Of a stretch of 64,000 nucleotides of DNA, positions 51,453 to 60,316 are shown piece after piece (the stretch's first letter is position 1; each line of letters starts with the position of its first letter). The notes below the pieces were generated by a model that was given only the letters and a program-made list of their open reading frames with translations, was not told where the DNA came from and searched no databases. This stretch comes from Paenibacillus beijingensis (GTDB lineage Bacteria > Bacillota > Bacilli > Paenibacillales > Paenibacillaceae). The position numbers and the translations under genes are program-made. The stretch lies in contig NZ_CP011058.1 in the NCBI RefSeq assembly GCF_000961095.1, positions 3,499,501 to 3,563,500 of the forward strand, given 5' to 3'.

Positions 51453-52685
51453 ATGCATAATGACCTGCAAACCAAGCAAGGCACGCGGCAGGCCGCGGAG
51501 CAAAGCTTGTTCGCGCCGGCGCTGCTCGTGATGTACGCGGATACGTTTATGATAGCGGTCGGTTTTTTTATGTTCGTACCGATACTCGGCTATTATTTTA
51601 TTAATGAACTGGGCTGGAGCGCCGCCTTGTCGGGAGGCGTGCTGGCAATTAGCGGCGTTACGCAGCAGGGCTTCAAATTTCTGTGCGGCGTCTTTGCCGA
51701 CCGGATCGGCTACAAGCGGGCGATCTTGCTAGGGCTCGTGACGCGGGTCGCCGGCTTTGCGCTATACGGGGCGGTGTCCGATCCGGCCGGCTATGCGGCG
51801 GCGGCATTCCTTTCCGGCCTGGGCGGCGCACTGTTCCATCCGGCCAGCTATGCCGCTTATGTGCGATTAACCGGTCCGGCCGGCAAAAGCCGCATCTTCG
51901 CCATCAGGGAGATGCTCAGCAATACCGGCTTTATTGTCGGTCCGATCGTTGGCATGTACCTGCTTGGTTTCAACTTTCGGACTGTCAGCTTCACGGCTGC
52001 AGGCCTGTTCGCGGCAACAGCAGTTCTCTCCTGGCTGCTCCTGCCGGCTATGGAGAGGCGCTCGAGCGTGGACGGCGCTCTGCTGCGGGTGCTGCGCAGG
52101 ATAATTCGAGACCGTACATTCCTGCTTTTTAACGGGCTGCAAATGGGCGTATGGGCGCTGAACTCGCAGTTGTATCTAGCCGTTCCTGTGCAGGCGGAGT
52201 CCGCGCTGTCCGATCCTGCTTCCATAGTCTATCTGTACACGGCGGGAGCGGTGTTCATGGTGCTGTTCCAACTGCCCCTCATCCGGCTGCTAAATGAACG
52301 TTGCCCGTCCAACCGGATTTTGGCGTGCGGCACGCTGATCCTCGGGATTGGCTTGTTTTCGCTCGGTTTTGCAACAAGCGGTCCGCTTCTCCTGTTGTCG
52401 GTGCTGATCTTCATGCTTGGACAAATGATCGTCGTGCCGACACTGAATCAGATCATATCGGACTTTGCGGACGAACGCGATTTTGCCTCGTATTTCGGCT
52501 TCTCCGGCATCGGGCTTGCGATCGGCGGCTTCCTCGGCAGCAGCGGGGCCGGTTACTTATATGATTTGGCTTCACAGCACCCCGAGCATCCGTTCTTCGC
52601 ATGGCTGCCGTGGGCCGCGCATCTGCTGCTGGCTGCACTTTTATTCGGCGGGCTTCTCGCAATCGGCAAGCGGATTCGGGCTTAA
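51453..52685 (+). CDS. MFS transporter (drug-efflux-like)
   Basis: 410 residues with about 12 membrane helices. The loop 2-3 motif is VFADRIGYKRAIL, close to the MFS signature GxxxDRxGRR, and the layout resembles 12-helix multidrug exporters such as MdtH/YitG. Substrate unknown. AGGAG precedes ATG 51453. Stands alone upstream of the polysaccharide operon. Confidence 0.8.
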   Translation: MHNDLQTKQGTRQAAEQSLFAPALLVMYADTFMIAVGFFMFVPILGYYFINELGWSAALSGGVLAISGVTQQGFKFLCGVFADRIGYKRAILLGLVTRVAGFALYGAVSDPAGYAAAAFLSGLGGALFHPASYAAYVRLTGPAGKSRIFAIREMLSNTGFIVGPIVGMYLLGFNFRTVSFTAAGLFAATAVLSWLLLPAMERRSSVDGALLRVLRRIIRDRTFLLFNGLQMGVWALNSQLYLAVPVQAESALSDPASIVYLYTAGAVFMVLFQLPLIRLLNERCPSNRILACGTLILGIGLFSLGFATSGPLLLLSVLIFMLGQMIVVPTLNQIISDFADERDFASYFGFSGIGLAIGGFLGSSGAGYLYDLASQHPEHPFFAWLPWAAHLLLAALLFGGLLAIGKRIRA

Positions 52686-52746
52686 AAAAACACAAGACGC
52701 TTAAAGCGATTCCATTGTTGCGTTTGCGATAAAAATATAGGATTGA

Positions 52747-52761
52747 AAGTAAGCGATTTCA
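52747..52761 (+). promoter_or_regulatory. cre-like CcpA site before the polysaccharide operon
   Basis: AAGTAAGCGATTTCA fits the CcpA consensus WTGNAANCGNWNNCA at 14 of 15 places. It lies 26 bp before the tautomerase start. Confidence 0.5.
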
Positions 52762-52786
52762 AAGCTGATTTAAGGAGGAAAGGACG

Positions 52787-52969
52787 ATGCCGCAAATCAC
52801 GATCAAAATGTACGAGGGACGCACGCAGGCGCAAAAGAATGAAATTGTCGAAGTATTCACACGGGAGCTCTCCCGAATCATCGACCGGGAACCGAAGCAC
52901 ATCCACATTCATTTCGACGAAATCGAGATTGATGAGAACGCGCCGGACAATCTGAAGAAGAAGAGGTGA
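52787..52969 (+). CDS. 4-oxalocrotonate tautomerase-family protein
   Basis: 60 residues: after removal of Met, Pro1 (PQITIKMYEGRTQAQKNEIV) is the catalytic base of this family, which shifts double bonds in 2-hydroxy-dienoates and keto-enol sugars or acids. The rest (FTRELSRIIDREPKHIHIHFDEI) fits the two-helix hexamer subunit. TAAGGAGG lies before the ATG. It ends eight bases before the first permease of the uptake operon, so it is probably the first gene of that operon; action on an unsaturated uronate product is plausible but inferred. Confidence 0.85.
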   Translation: MPQITIKMYEGRTQAQKNEIVEVFTRELSRIIDREPKHIHIHFDEIEIDENAPDNLKKKR

Positions 52970-52977
52970 GTTCCCAC

Positions 52978-53937
52978 ATGGCCGGAAAAATCAGCACCGC
53001 AGGCTACAGCTCCGTTATTCCGACCGTCAGGAAAAACAGGCTGCTCGGGTTTATGTGGAAATACAAGGCGCTGTACTTCATCTCCATTCCCGGCATCCTT
53101 TATTTTCTGATCTTCAAGTACGTTCCTCTGGCGGGCTCGGTCATCGCTTTTCAGAACTACAATCTGTTTAAGGGCATTTCCGGCAGCCCGTGGGTCGGGC
53201 TCGAGCATTTTCAAAGGATGTTCTCGCATTACGACTTCCTGAACATTCTGAAGAACACGCTGCTTCTGGGCATATACGACATCGCATTCGCCTTTACCGC
53301 ACCGATTATTCTTGCGCTCCTGCTGAACGAGGTGCGGCTTATGCTCTACAAAAAAATCGTGCAGACGATCATCTACGCGCCGCATTTTTTGTCATGGGTA
53401 ATTGTAAGCGGTATCTTCGTTGGCATTCTTTCGCCATCGTCCGGGATCGTCAATGTGATGCTCGGATGGATCGGCATCGATCCGATCTATTTCCTCGGAG
53501 AAGAATCGTATATTCGCAGCATCCTCGTCGGTTCCGGCTTGTGGCGCGATGTAGGCTGGGGCACGATCATTTACCTGGCTGCGCTCGCGGGCATTCATCC
53601 GGATTTGTATGAAGCGGCCGAGATTGACGGAGCGGGGCGTTGGAAGCAGACGTTTAGCATTACACTGCCTTCCCTGCTGCCGGTTATTACCATACTGTTC
53701 CTTTTGAAAATCGGCGATTTTCTGGATTACGGCTTCGAGCGCGTCTTCGTCTTCCAAAATCCTCTTAATCTGCGCAACAGTGAAATTCTCGACACTTATA
53801 TTTACAAGGCGGGTTTAAGACAGATGCAGTACAGCTATGCCACGGCAATCGGGCTGTTCAAATCGGTAGTCGGTCTGTTTCTGCTCGTCATTGCGAATAC
53901 GCTGAGCAAGAAAGCGACCGGGGAATCACTCTATTAA
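52978..53937 (+). CDS. Polysaccharide/oligosaccharide ABC permease, LplB type
   Basis: 319 residues, six membrane helices, with KYKALYFISIPGILYFLIFKYVPLAG and EAA loop EAAEIDGAGRWKQTFSITLPSL. LplB/YtfT-type permeases work with LplA/YtcQ binding proteins and YesM/N regulators in Paenibacillaceae oligosaccharide import. ATG 52978 follows AGAGGTGAG. Confidence 0.9.
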   Translation: MAGKISTAGYSSVIPTVRKNRLLGFMWKYKALYFISIPGILYFLIFKYVPLAGSVIAFQNYNLFKGISGSPWVGLEHFQRMFSHYDFLNILKNTLLLGIYDIAFAFTAPIILALLLNEVRLMLYKKIVQTIIYAPHFLSWVIVSGIFVGILSPSSGIVNVMLGWIGIDPIYFLGEESYIRSILVGSGLWRDVGWGTIIYLAALAGIHPDLYEAAEIDGAGRWKQTFSITLPSLLPVITILFLLKIGDFLDYGFERVFVFQNPLNLRNSEILDTYIYKAGLRQMQYSYATAIGLFKSVVGLFLLVIANTLSKKATGESLY

Positions 53938-53941
53938 GGGG

Positions 53942-54826
53942 ATGACAAAAGTGGAAATATATGGTAGTATTAGCCGCAGGGCGTTTCTTATTTCCAACTA
54001 CGCTTTCTTAACGCTGCTGTCTTTAATCATGTTCCTGCCGTTTATGAACGTAATCGCCCAGTCGCTAAGCAGCCCGGGCGCGATCGAACGCGGGGAGGTG
54101 ATGTTCTGGCCGATCGAATGGACAACTCAATATTACCAGTACGTGTTCCAAGATATAGCGATATGGAGAGCGTTCGGTATCTCCGTCTATATTACGGTGC
54201 TGGGCACGCTCATCAATCTGGCCGCCACCGCATCGCTTGCTTATCCGCTGTCGAGACCGGAATACGTCGGCAGGCGCACGCTTCTTATTTTCATCATGCT
54301 CACGATGATTTTCAGCGCGCCGCTCATTCCGCAGTTCATCCTGATGCGCGAGCTCGGCCTCGTCAACACGCTTTGGGCACTGATGATCCCGACTGCAATC
54401 AGCGCATTCAACCTGTTCGTGCTGCGCTCGTTCTTCATGCAGCTGCCCAGCGAAATTATCGATTCCGCCCGCATCGACGGCTGCGGAGAGCCGCGCATCC
54501 TGTGGAACATCGTATTGCCGCTGTCGAAGCCGGCGCTCGCCACGATCGGCATATTTTATTCGGTGACGAACTGGAACAAGTATATGGACGCGCTGTATTA
54601 TATTAATGACAGGCAGTTGTATCCGCTGCAGGTAAAGCTGCGCGAGCTTCTGATTACCGACGATCTGACCGACACCGGCAACCTCGCCTTCGAAGTGACC
54701 TCCCAGTCGGTGCAAGGCGTGCAGATGGCCGTCATTTTGGTGGCTACGGTTCCGATCATCATGATATATCCGTTTCTGCAGCGCTTTTTCATCAAAGGCA
54801 TGCTGATCGGCTCGATAAAGTCGTAG
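53942..54826 (+). CDS. Polysaccharide/oligosaccharide ABC permease, LplC/YtcP type
   Basis: 294 residues, six membrane helices, EAA loop DSARIDGCGEPRILWNIVLPLSKPALATIGI. It is the second membrane subunit. ATG 53942 abuts AAGGGG; the in-frame GTG at 53951 has better spacing and may be the true start. Five bases after the first permease. No ATPase gene is in the operon, as usual for CUT1 systems that share a common MsmX-type ATPase. Confidence 0.9.
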   Translation: MTKVEIYGSISRRAFLISNYAFLTLLSLIMFLPFMNVIAQSLSSPGAIERGEVMFWPIEWTTQYYQYVFQDIAIWRAFGISVYITVLGTLINLAATASLAYPLSRPEYVGRRTLLIFIMLTMIFSAPLIPQFILMRELGLVNTLWALMIPTAISAFNLFVLRSFFMQLPSEIIDSARIDGCGEPRILWNIVLPLSKPALATIGIFYSVTNWNKYMDALYYINDRQLYPLQVKLRELLITDDLTDTGNLAFEVTSQSVQGVQMAVILVATVPIIMIYPFLQRFFIKGMLIGSIKS

Positions 54827-54905
54827 CCCGAACGAATCGGCAAACGCACCCTCATTCACTGGATTCTGGGCCGATAACCTTTTGAAATGAGATGAAGACG
54901 AATTT

Positions 54906-54935
54906 TTGAAAGCGCTATCTTTTGAAAACGATACA
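54906..54935 (+). promoter_or_regulatory. Two cre-like CcpA sites before the binding-protein gene
   Basis: TTGAAAGCGCTATCT (54906-54920, 14 of 15 consensus places) and TTGAAAACGATACAT (54922-54936, 13 of 15), 20-50 bp before the binding-protein gene. They suggest carbon-catabolite repression of it. Confidence 0.6.
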
Positions 54936-54955
54936 TTCGAAAGAGGGGTTAATCC

Positions 54956-56542
54956 ATGAAAAGGTTGTTCACCCGCTCGATGATTACTTTACTTGTCATC
55001 GCCACGCTTGCCGGCTGCACAAGCAACAATGGCGGAACGAACGCGTCGAACAAAACGCCCGGAGATACGCCTGCTGCCGAAGAGCCGCAGAAAGAGCCCA
55101 CGAAGTTCTCGATCGCAATGCGTACACTTAACGTCGCTTATGTCGAGAAAAGCCCGGATATTAACAAGGACAAATATGTGCTTGAACTGGAAAAAATGAC
55201 GAATACGGATCTAGACATTCGGTTGATCCCCCATAACGAATATCAGGAAAAGATGATTCAGATGTTCGCTACCAACGATATTCCCGACGTCGTGCAGGGC
55301 AGCGGGGGCATAAGCGGACCAGAGCTTGCCGGTGCGGTGCAGAACGGCGTGCTGCTGCCGCTCAACGATTTGCTGCAGGAATACGGCCAAGACCTGCTGA
55401 AATTCATTCCGAAGGATGCCTGGGACCGGTTGACCGATTCGAAAACCGGCACCATTTACGGTATTCCCGAGGTGCTGTCCAATCCTTCCCGCCGTGCCAC
55501 CTGGATACGCACCGACCTGCTTGAGAAAGCAGGCAAGCCGGTCCCGAAGACCGTCGAAGAGATGATCGACGTGCTGCGCGCCTTTAAGGAAATAGGCGTC
55601 GAGCATCCGTTTGCCGGACGCAAAAATTTCAAATATGCGGACACGATCTTCGGCGCTTACGACGTCTTCGGTTATAACAATCAGTTCAAGCTGTTCCCTG
55701 ACGGCCAGGTGAAGCCGAGCTTCTTCGACGCCGAAAACATGAAGAAAGCGATCGGACTGTATAAGACGATGCATGACGAGGGCTTGATCAGCCGGGAATT
55801 CGCCACGATCGAAAGCACCGATTTCCGCAATATCATTACGAGCGGAAAAGCCGGCATGTGGTCGATGAACGCCAACGAGCTGCCGATCTGGGGCGCGCAG
55901 CTGATGAATAACGTGCCGACGGCCAAGGTCGCGCTGATCCCGTCTCCGATCGGACCGGACGGAAGCGGCGGATATGCCCATTACAATCCGGTTACCCGGT
56001 CGTTCTTCATCAATGCCAACGCGAAGGATAAAGCGGCCGACATCGTGAAGTTTTTCAATTGGATGGTCAGTGAGCAGGCGGAGCTGTTCTTCAGCTTCGG
56101 AATCGAAGGAGAGGATTACAAAGTGGAGAACGGCAGGCCGGTTCTGGAGATTCCGACCGATACCGAGGGAACCGACAAGCTGCGCTACCTCAACTACTGG
56201 CTATGGATGGTCCAGGACACGACGTATAACAAACGGGTTTCCTCGCTCTCCGAGACGGGCCTGCAGATGATTGATGCGTTCGACAACATGCTGTCCAAGG
56301 AAGGACGGCGCGGCATCGAGTTCGACCCGAGGCTTGACGCGTTGATCAGATATCCGGACTTGAATCCGAAATCCGACGAACTGCCGCCGCTCATTCTTGA
56401 GCACGTGCTGCGAATGGTGTATGGCAGAGAACCGGTCGACGATTACGAGAAGGTGCTGGAGGAGTATTTGTCCAAAGGCGGACGGGAAGTAATCGAGGAA
56501 GCGACTGCCCGTTTCCAAGCAAAAGAAAACGCTTTCGAATAA
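54956..56542 (+). CDS. Oligosaccharide-binding lipoprotein, LplA/YtcQ type
   Basis: 528 residues. Signal peptide with lipobox LAGCTS, Asn/Thr/Pro-rich linker, then a family-1 solute-binding fold. Length over 500 residues and C-terminal PDLNPKSDELPPLI...AEY-type segments are typical of LplA/YtcQ proteins for large oligosaccharides. It would capture glycosaminoglycan or uronate-rich fragments outside the cell and give them to the permeases upstream. Confidence 0.85.
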   Translation: MKRLFTRSMITLLVIATLAGCTSNNGGTNASNKTPGDTPAAEEPQKEPTKFSIAMRTLNVAYVEKSPDINKDKYVLELEKMTNTDLDIRLIPHNEYQEKMIQMFATNDIPDVVQGSGGISGPELAGAVQNGVLLPLNDLLQEYGQDLLKFIPKDAWDRLTDSKTGTIYGIPEVLSNPSRRATWIRTDLLEKAGKPVPKTVEEMIDVLRAFKEIGVEHPFAGRKNFKYADTIFGAYDVFGYNNQFKLFPDGQVKPSFFDAENMKKAIGLYKTMHDEGLISREFATIESTDFRNIITSGKAGMWSMNANELPIWGAQLMNNVPTAKVALIPSPIGPDGSGGYAHYNPVTRSFFINANAKDKAADIVKFFNWMVSEQAELFFSFGIEGEDYKVENGRPVLEIPTDTEGTDKLRYLNYWLWMVQDTTYNKRVSSLSETGLQMIDAFDNMLSKEGRRGIEFDPRLDALIRYPDLNPKSDELPPLILEHVLRMVYGREPVDDYEKVLEEYLSKGGREVIEEATARFQAKENAFE

Positions 56543-56667
56543 CTTGCCGCCGGATCGACTACGGATACGTTACTCCCCTCCCTGCGTTTTTTGCCCGGGA
56601 AGGGAGCATCCCGGCACTACAGCCTTCTTTGGCCGGCACATCCATGAATCGTTGAGGAGGGATTGTC

Positions 56668-57714
56668 ATGTTCCGCATTCTTGTTGTCGATGACGAGCCG
56701 ATGATTCGCACAGGTTTGGTCAAGCTGCTGCAAGCGGCGGACGGATCAATCTCCGCAGCCGAGACCGCGGCGAACGGCGAGGAAGCGATGGAGCTCATGC
56801 GCCGGTGCCGGCCCGATTTCCTGATCACAGATATTAAGATGCCGCGTATGGACGGATTGGAGCTGTGCCGGCAAGCCAGGGAGTTGTACAAGGATTTGCC
56901 GATCGTCGTCATTTCCGGATACGGCGAATTTGAATATGCGCGGCAGTGCATGTCCTGCGGGGTCAAGCAATATCTGCTTAAGCCCGTCACCCGCGACGGG
57001 GTGAGAGAAACGGTGAAAAAGCTGATCGCCGAAGCGAACGAGCGGTACCAGCCCGCTTATTTCTCGATCGCGAAGCTGGAGCAGTGGCTGGACCTGCTGG
57101 AGCAGGCGGTCTGGCATCTGGAGCAGAAGACGATCGGCGAAACGATAGCGGAAATGGAAAGCTACTGCCGCACGCAGTGCCTGGACGGGGTGCAGACGCG
57201 CCAGCTGCTGACGGATGTTTATGCCAATCTGCTCAAGAAGCTGAACAAGCGCGACGTTTATAAAGTCGAAGCTCAGGATCCGCTGCCGCTGGCGGCCGGA
57301 TTGAAGGAGCAGGCGGAGATCTACGCGTGGTTCGGGCAGTCGCTGCAAGGGCTCGTCAACTGGATCAAAGGCAAGCGCAAAGGCAATCTGAAGGAGCCGA
57401 TCGAAGAGGCGAAGGATTACATCGAGCGCAATCTGTCCAGAGAGCTGTCGCTTGATGAGGTCGCCGATATGGTCGGACTGAATCCGTCTTATTTCAGCCA
57501 GCTGTTCAAGCAGATGACGGACGAGACATTCGTCCATTACCGGATTAAACGGCGGATGGAGAAAGCGAAGAAGCTGCTGGCGGTTCCGCATTATAAAATT
57601 ACGGATATTTCGTTTGAAGTCGGATACGCCGACCATCCGCATTTTACGAAAACGTTCAAGCGCATGACCGGCTGCACCCCGTCCGAATATCGAGAGAAGC
57701 TGGGGATCGATTGA
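56668..57714 (+). CDS. YesN-type response regulator with AraC DNA-binding domain
   Basis: 348 residues. Receiver with DDE, phosphoacceptor Asp in FLITDIKMPRMDGLEL and Lys in YLLKPVTRDG, a long middle, and two AraC helix-turn-helices (DEVADMVGLNPSYFSQLFKQ and ITDISFEVGYADHPHFTKTFKRMTGCTPSEYR). It should switch on the polysaccharide genes when phosphorylated by the following YesM kinase. AGGAGGG precedes the ATG. Confidence 0.9.
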   Translation: MFRILVVDDEPMIRTGLVKLLQAADGSISAAETAANGEEAMELMRRCRPDFLITDIKMPRMDGLELCRQARELYKDLPIVVISGYGEFEYARQCMSCGVKQYLLKPVTRDGVRETVKKLIAEANERYQPAYFSIAKLEQWLDLLEQAVWHLEQKTIGETIAEMESYCRTQCLDGVQTRQLLTDVYANLLKKLNKRDVYKVEAQDPLPLAAGLKEQAEIYAWFGQSLQGLVNWIKGKRKGNLKEPIEEAKDYIERNLSRELSLDEVADMVGLNPSYFSQLFKQMTDETFVHYRIKRRMEKAKKLLAVPHYKITDISFEVGYADHPHFTKTFKRMTGCTPSEYREKLGID

Positions 57715-59528
57715 TGAAGCGCAGCTTGTCCCGTACGGTTTTCATTTACTTTTTCGTCGTCATTCTGTTCTCGTTGTCCACCGTCGGTTTCTTTTCTTAT
57801 CTTGAGTCGTCGCGCGCGATCGACGAGCAGGTGGAGAAGTACGTTACACAGGTCATCAACAACGCCTTGCTGCAGACCGACAACCATCTGAAGACATTCG
57901 AGCGGCTGTCGAACTCCATATTGTCCCAGCAGATTGTAAAGAGATTTCTTGACATGGATCCGGAAGACAGCTACGAATATTATCGGTTTCAAAACGAAGT
58001 GCGCAAGAACGTCTTGCAAAAAATATTTATCACCTATCCGACGCAGATCAATATGATTTATATTTTGGGCTACCACGGACGCTCGATTTTCGACGACAAT
58101 CAAAATTTTTCGGCCAACACGGTCGATCCGTCCGACCGGCTGCGGGAGTTGATCGAAAAGACGCCGGAGCAGGGCGAAATCGCGATAATGAATACGAGTC
58201 TGCTGGAAAAGGACCAAGGCCATGTCATTACGATCGCACGCAAAATTCGCGGTTACAATTCTTACGCGGTGAAAGGCATTCTGGCGATCGAGATCAAGGA
58301 TCAGCCTCTGACCAGCTTATGGAGCACAGTTGATCTGGGCGAGCAGGGATTTTTCTTCATTCTGAACGACAACGGGAACGTCGTCTACGCACCTGAAACT
58401 GACAGGTTGGGGGATGTGCTGCAGACCGATATTTCGCAGCGAGTACAGGAAGGGAACGAACGGTTCATCCGGAACGTCAGGGGCGAGCCGATGATGTTTG
58501 TCTCCCGCAAGTCCGGCTACTCCGGGTGGAGTCTCGTCGTATCGCTTCCGGTCAAGGAGCTGCGCGCACCGATTTCCAGCATTCGCTCCACGACGATCGC
58601 GGTCGGCATCGTTACGCTGGTAGTCGCGCTGTTTCTGGCGGTCCGTTTCGGACGCTCGATCGTGCGTCCCCTCCGCCATTTAAGGGAGAGCATGAGGGAG
58701 ACGGAGAAGGGCAATTGGAGCTCGATCAGCGGCGAAGCGAGGGAGGACGAGATCGGCGGCCTTATACACAGCTACAACGTGATGGTGAGCCGCCTGTCCG
58801 AGATGATCGAGCGGGTCTATCGCGCGGAGCTGCGCGAGTACAAGACGCAGCTGGAGCTGCAGAACATTCAGCTGGAACGTCAGCGTGCAGAATTTCAAGC
58901 GCTCCAATTGCAGATTAACCCGCATTTTCTGTATAACACGCTGGAAACGATAAACTGTTATGCCATCGTGCAGGATTCCGACGACATCTCCGAGATGGTC
59001 GCAGCGATGGCGTACATGCTGCGTTACTCGATTCAGACGAACCTGGAGGAAATCACGATCGCCAATGAGCTGAACCATGTCCGAAATTACATGATGATTC
59101 TGAAGCACCGGATCGGCAGGGAGTTCGAAATCGACGTGATCGTCCCGCCCAAGCTGCTGCTCGAGAAAACGGTGCGGCTGACACTGCAGCCAATAGTTGA
59201 AAATATTTTTCAGCACGCGTTTGCAGATGGCATCGAGCCGCATCATTTCGTCTGCATCGACGCGCGAAAAGAAGACGGTTATTTGCAGATCACTGTCGAG
59301 GATAACGGAGTCGGCATTGAAGCGGAAAAGCTGAGGCAGCTGCAGGAGCGGCTGCGCCGCAATCGGCTGGCGGACACTGCTGAGGAGACGGAACCGTACA
59401 AGCGAGGCGGGATTGGCCTCATCAATGTTCATCGGAGAATTCAAATGGTTTACGGGGACGAGTTCGGCATTCGAATCGAGAGCACGCGGGATTTCGGCAC
59501 AAAAATTATGATGACGATGCCGCTATAA
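57714..59528 (+). CDS. YesM-type sensor histidine kinase
   Basis: 604 residues. Two membrane helices (about 10-30 and 290-310) flank an extracellular Cache-like sensing region, then HAMP, His_kinase domain with the H box LQINPHFLYNTLE, and ATPase motifs EDNGVGI and GGIGLINVHRRI. The ATG shares one base with the regulator stop; a TTG at 57711 is an alternative. The sensing region sees an oligosaccharide or a binding-protein complex. Confidence 0.9.
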   Translation: MKRSLSRTVFIYFFVVILFSLSTVGFFSYLESSRAIDEQVEKYVTQVINNALLQTDNHLKTFERLSNSILSQQIVKRFLDMDPEDSYEYYRFQNEVRKNVLQKIFITYPTQINMIYILGYHGRSIFDDNQNFSANTVDPSDRLRELIEKTPEQGEIAIMNTSLLEKDQGHVITIARKIRGYNSYAVKGILAIEIKDQPLTSLWSTVDLGEQGFFFILNDNGNVVYAPETDRLGDVLQTDISQRVQEGNERFIRNVRGEPMMFVSRKSGYSGWSLVVSLPVKELRAPISSIRSTTIAVGIVTLVVALFLAVRFGRSIVRPLRHLRESMRETEKGNWSSISGEAREDEIGGLIHSYNVMVSRLSEMIERVYRAELREYKTQLELQNIQLERQRAEFQALQLQINPHFLYNTLETINCYAIVQDSDDISEMVAAMAYMLRYSIQTNLEEITIANELNHVRNYMMILKHRIGREFEIDVIVPPKLLLEKTVRLTLQPIVENIFQHAFADGIEPHHFVCIDARKEDGYLQITVEDNGVGIEAEKLRQLQERLRRNRLADTAEETEPYKRGGIGLINVHRRIQMVYGDEFGIRIESTRDFGTKIMMTMPL

Positions 59529-59542
59529 TTTGGAGAGGAGAA

Positions 59543-60316
59543 ATGAACATGAACATTGATCTGACGGGGAAAATCGCATTGGTAACAGGAGCAAGCGGCG
59601 GCATCGGCCGCGCCGCGGCGCTTGCGCTGGCCGCAAACGGCGCCGCGGTGGCGGTCAACTATTTGAACAGCAGGGGAACGGCCAAGCAGGTTGCCGCCGA
59701 AATCGCGCAAAACGGCGGCAAGGCGGCGGCGCTGCAGGCGGACGTCACGAAGGTGGAGGAGGCCCAGAGGCTTGTCCGCTCGGCCGAGGAAGAGCTTGGC
59801 GGCAGCATCGATATTTTGGTCAACAATGCCGGCCATTTGGTGCAGCGTCTTCCGAATGAGGAGATGACCGAAGAGCTGTACAACAAAGTGATGGACGTAA
59901 ATATGAAGAGCACGGTGTTCGTCAGCAAGGCGGTCATTCCGGGCATGAAAGCGAAAGGAGCGGGGCAAATCGTCAACCTGACCTCCCTCGCGGCGCATAA
60001 CGGCGGCGGACCCGGCGCTTCCATCTACGCGGCGAGCAAAGCGGCAATCCTGACGTATACGAAAGGGCTGGCGAAAGAGCTTGCTTCCTGCGGCATTCGT
60101 GTGAATGCAGTATCACCGGGCTTCATCGGACAGACGGCGTTCCATTCGACCTTTACGCCGGAGGCGGCGCAGAAGGCGACGATCGCGGGCATCCCGCTCG
60201 GCCGCGCCGGCACGCCGGAGGATGTGGCGGGCGTCATCTTGTTCCTCGTTTCCGATCTCAGCGCGTATTTGACGGGCGAGACGATCGAGGTTAACGGAGG
60301 CATGTTCATGCGATGA
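59543..60316 (+). CDS. SDR-family oxidoreductase
   Basis: 257 residues, classical SDR: TGASGGIGRAAAL (cofactor), NNAGH, catalytic Ser in NLTSLAAHN, and YxxxK as YAASKAAI, then SPGFIG. KduD and FabG-like members reduce keto sugars. Next to two lyase genes the probable substrate is the 4-deoxy-5-keto uronate released from unsaturated uronate, but a 3-keto-acyl or other sugar substrate cannot be excluded. Start: ATG 59543, with another ATG at 59549. ATGA overlap with the next gene. Confidence 0.8.
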   Translation: MNMNIDLTGKIALVTGASGGIGRAAALALAANGAAVAVNYLNSRGTAKQVAAEIAQNGGKAAALQADVTKVEEAQRLVRSAEEELGGSIDILVNNAGHLVQRLPNEEMTEELYNKVMDVNMKSTVFVSKAVIPGMKAKGAGQIVNLTSLAAHNGGGPGASIYAASKAAILTYTKGLAKELASCGIRVNAVSPGFIGQTAFHSTFTPEAAQKATIAGIPLGRAGTPEDVAGVILFLVSDLSAYLTGETIEVNGGMFMR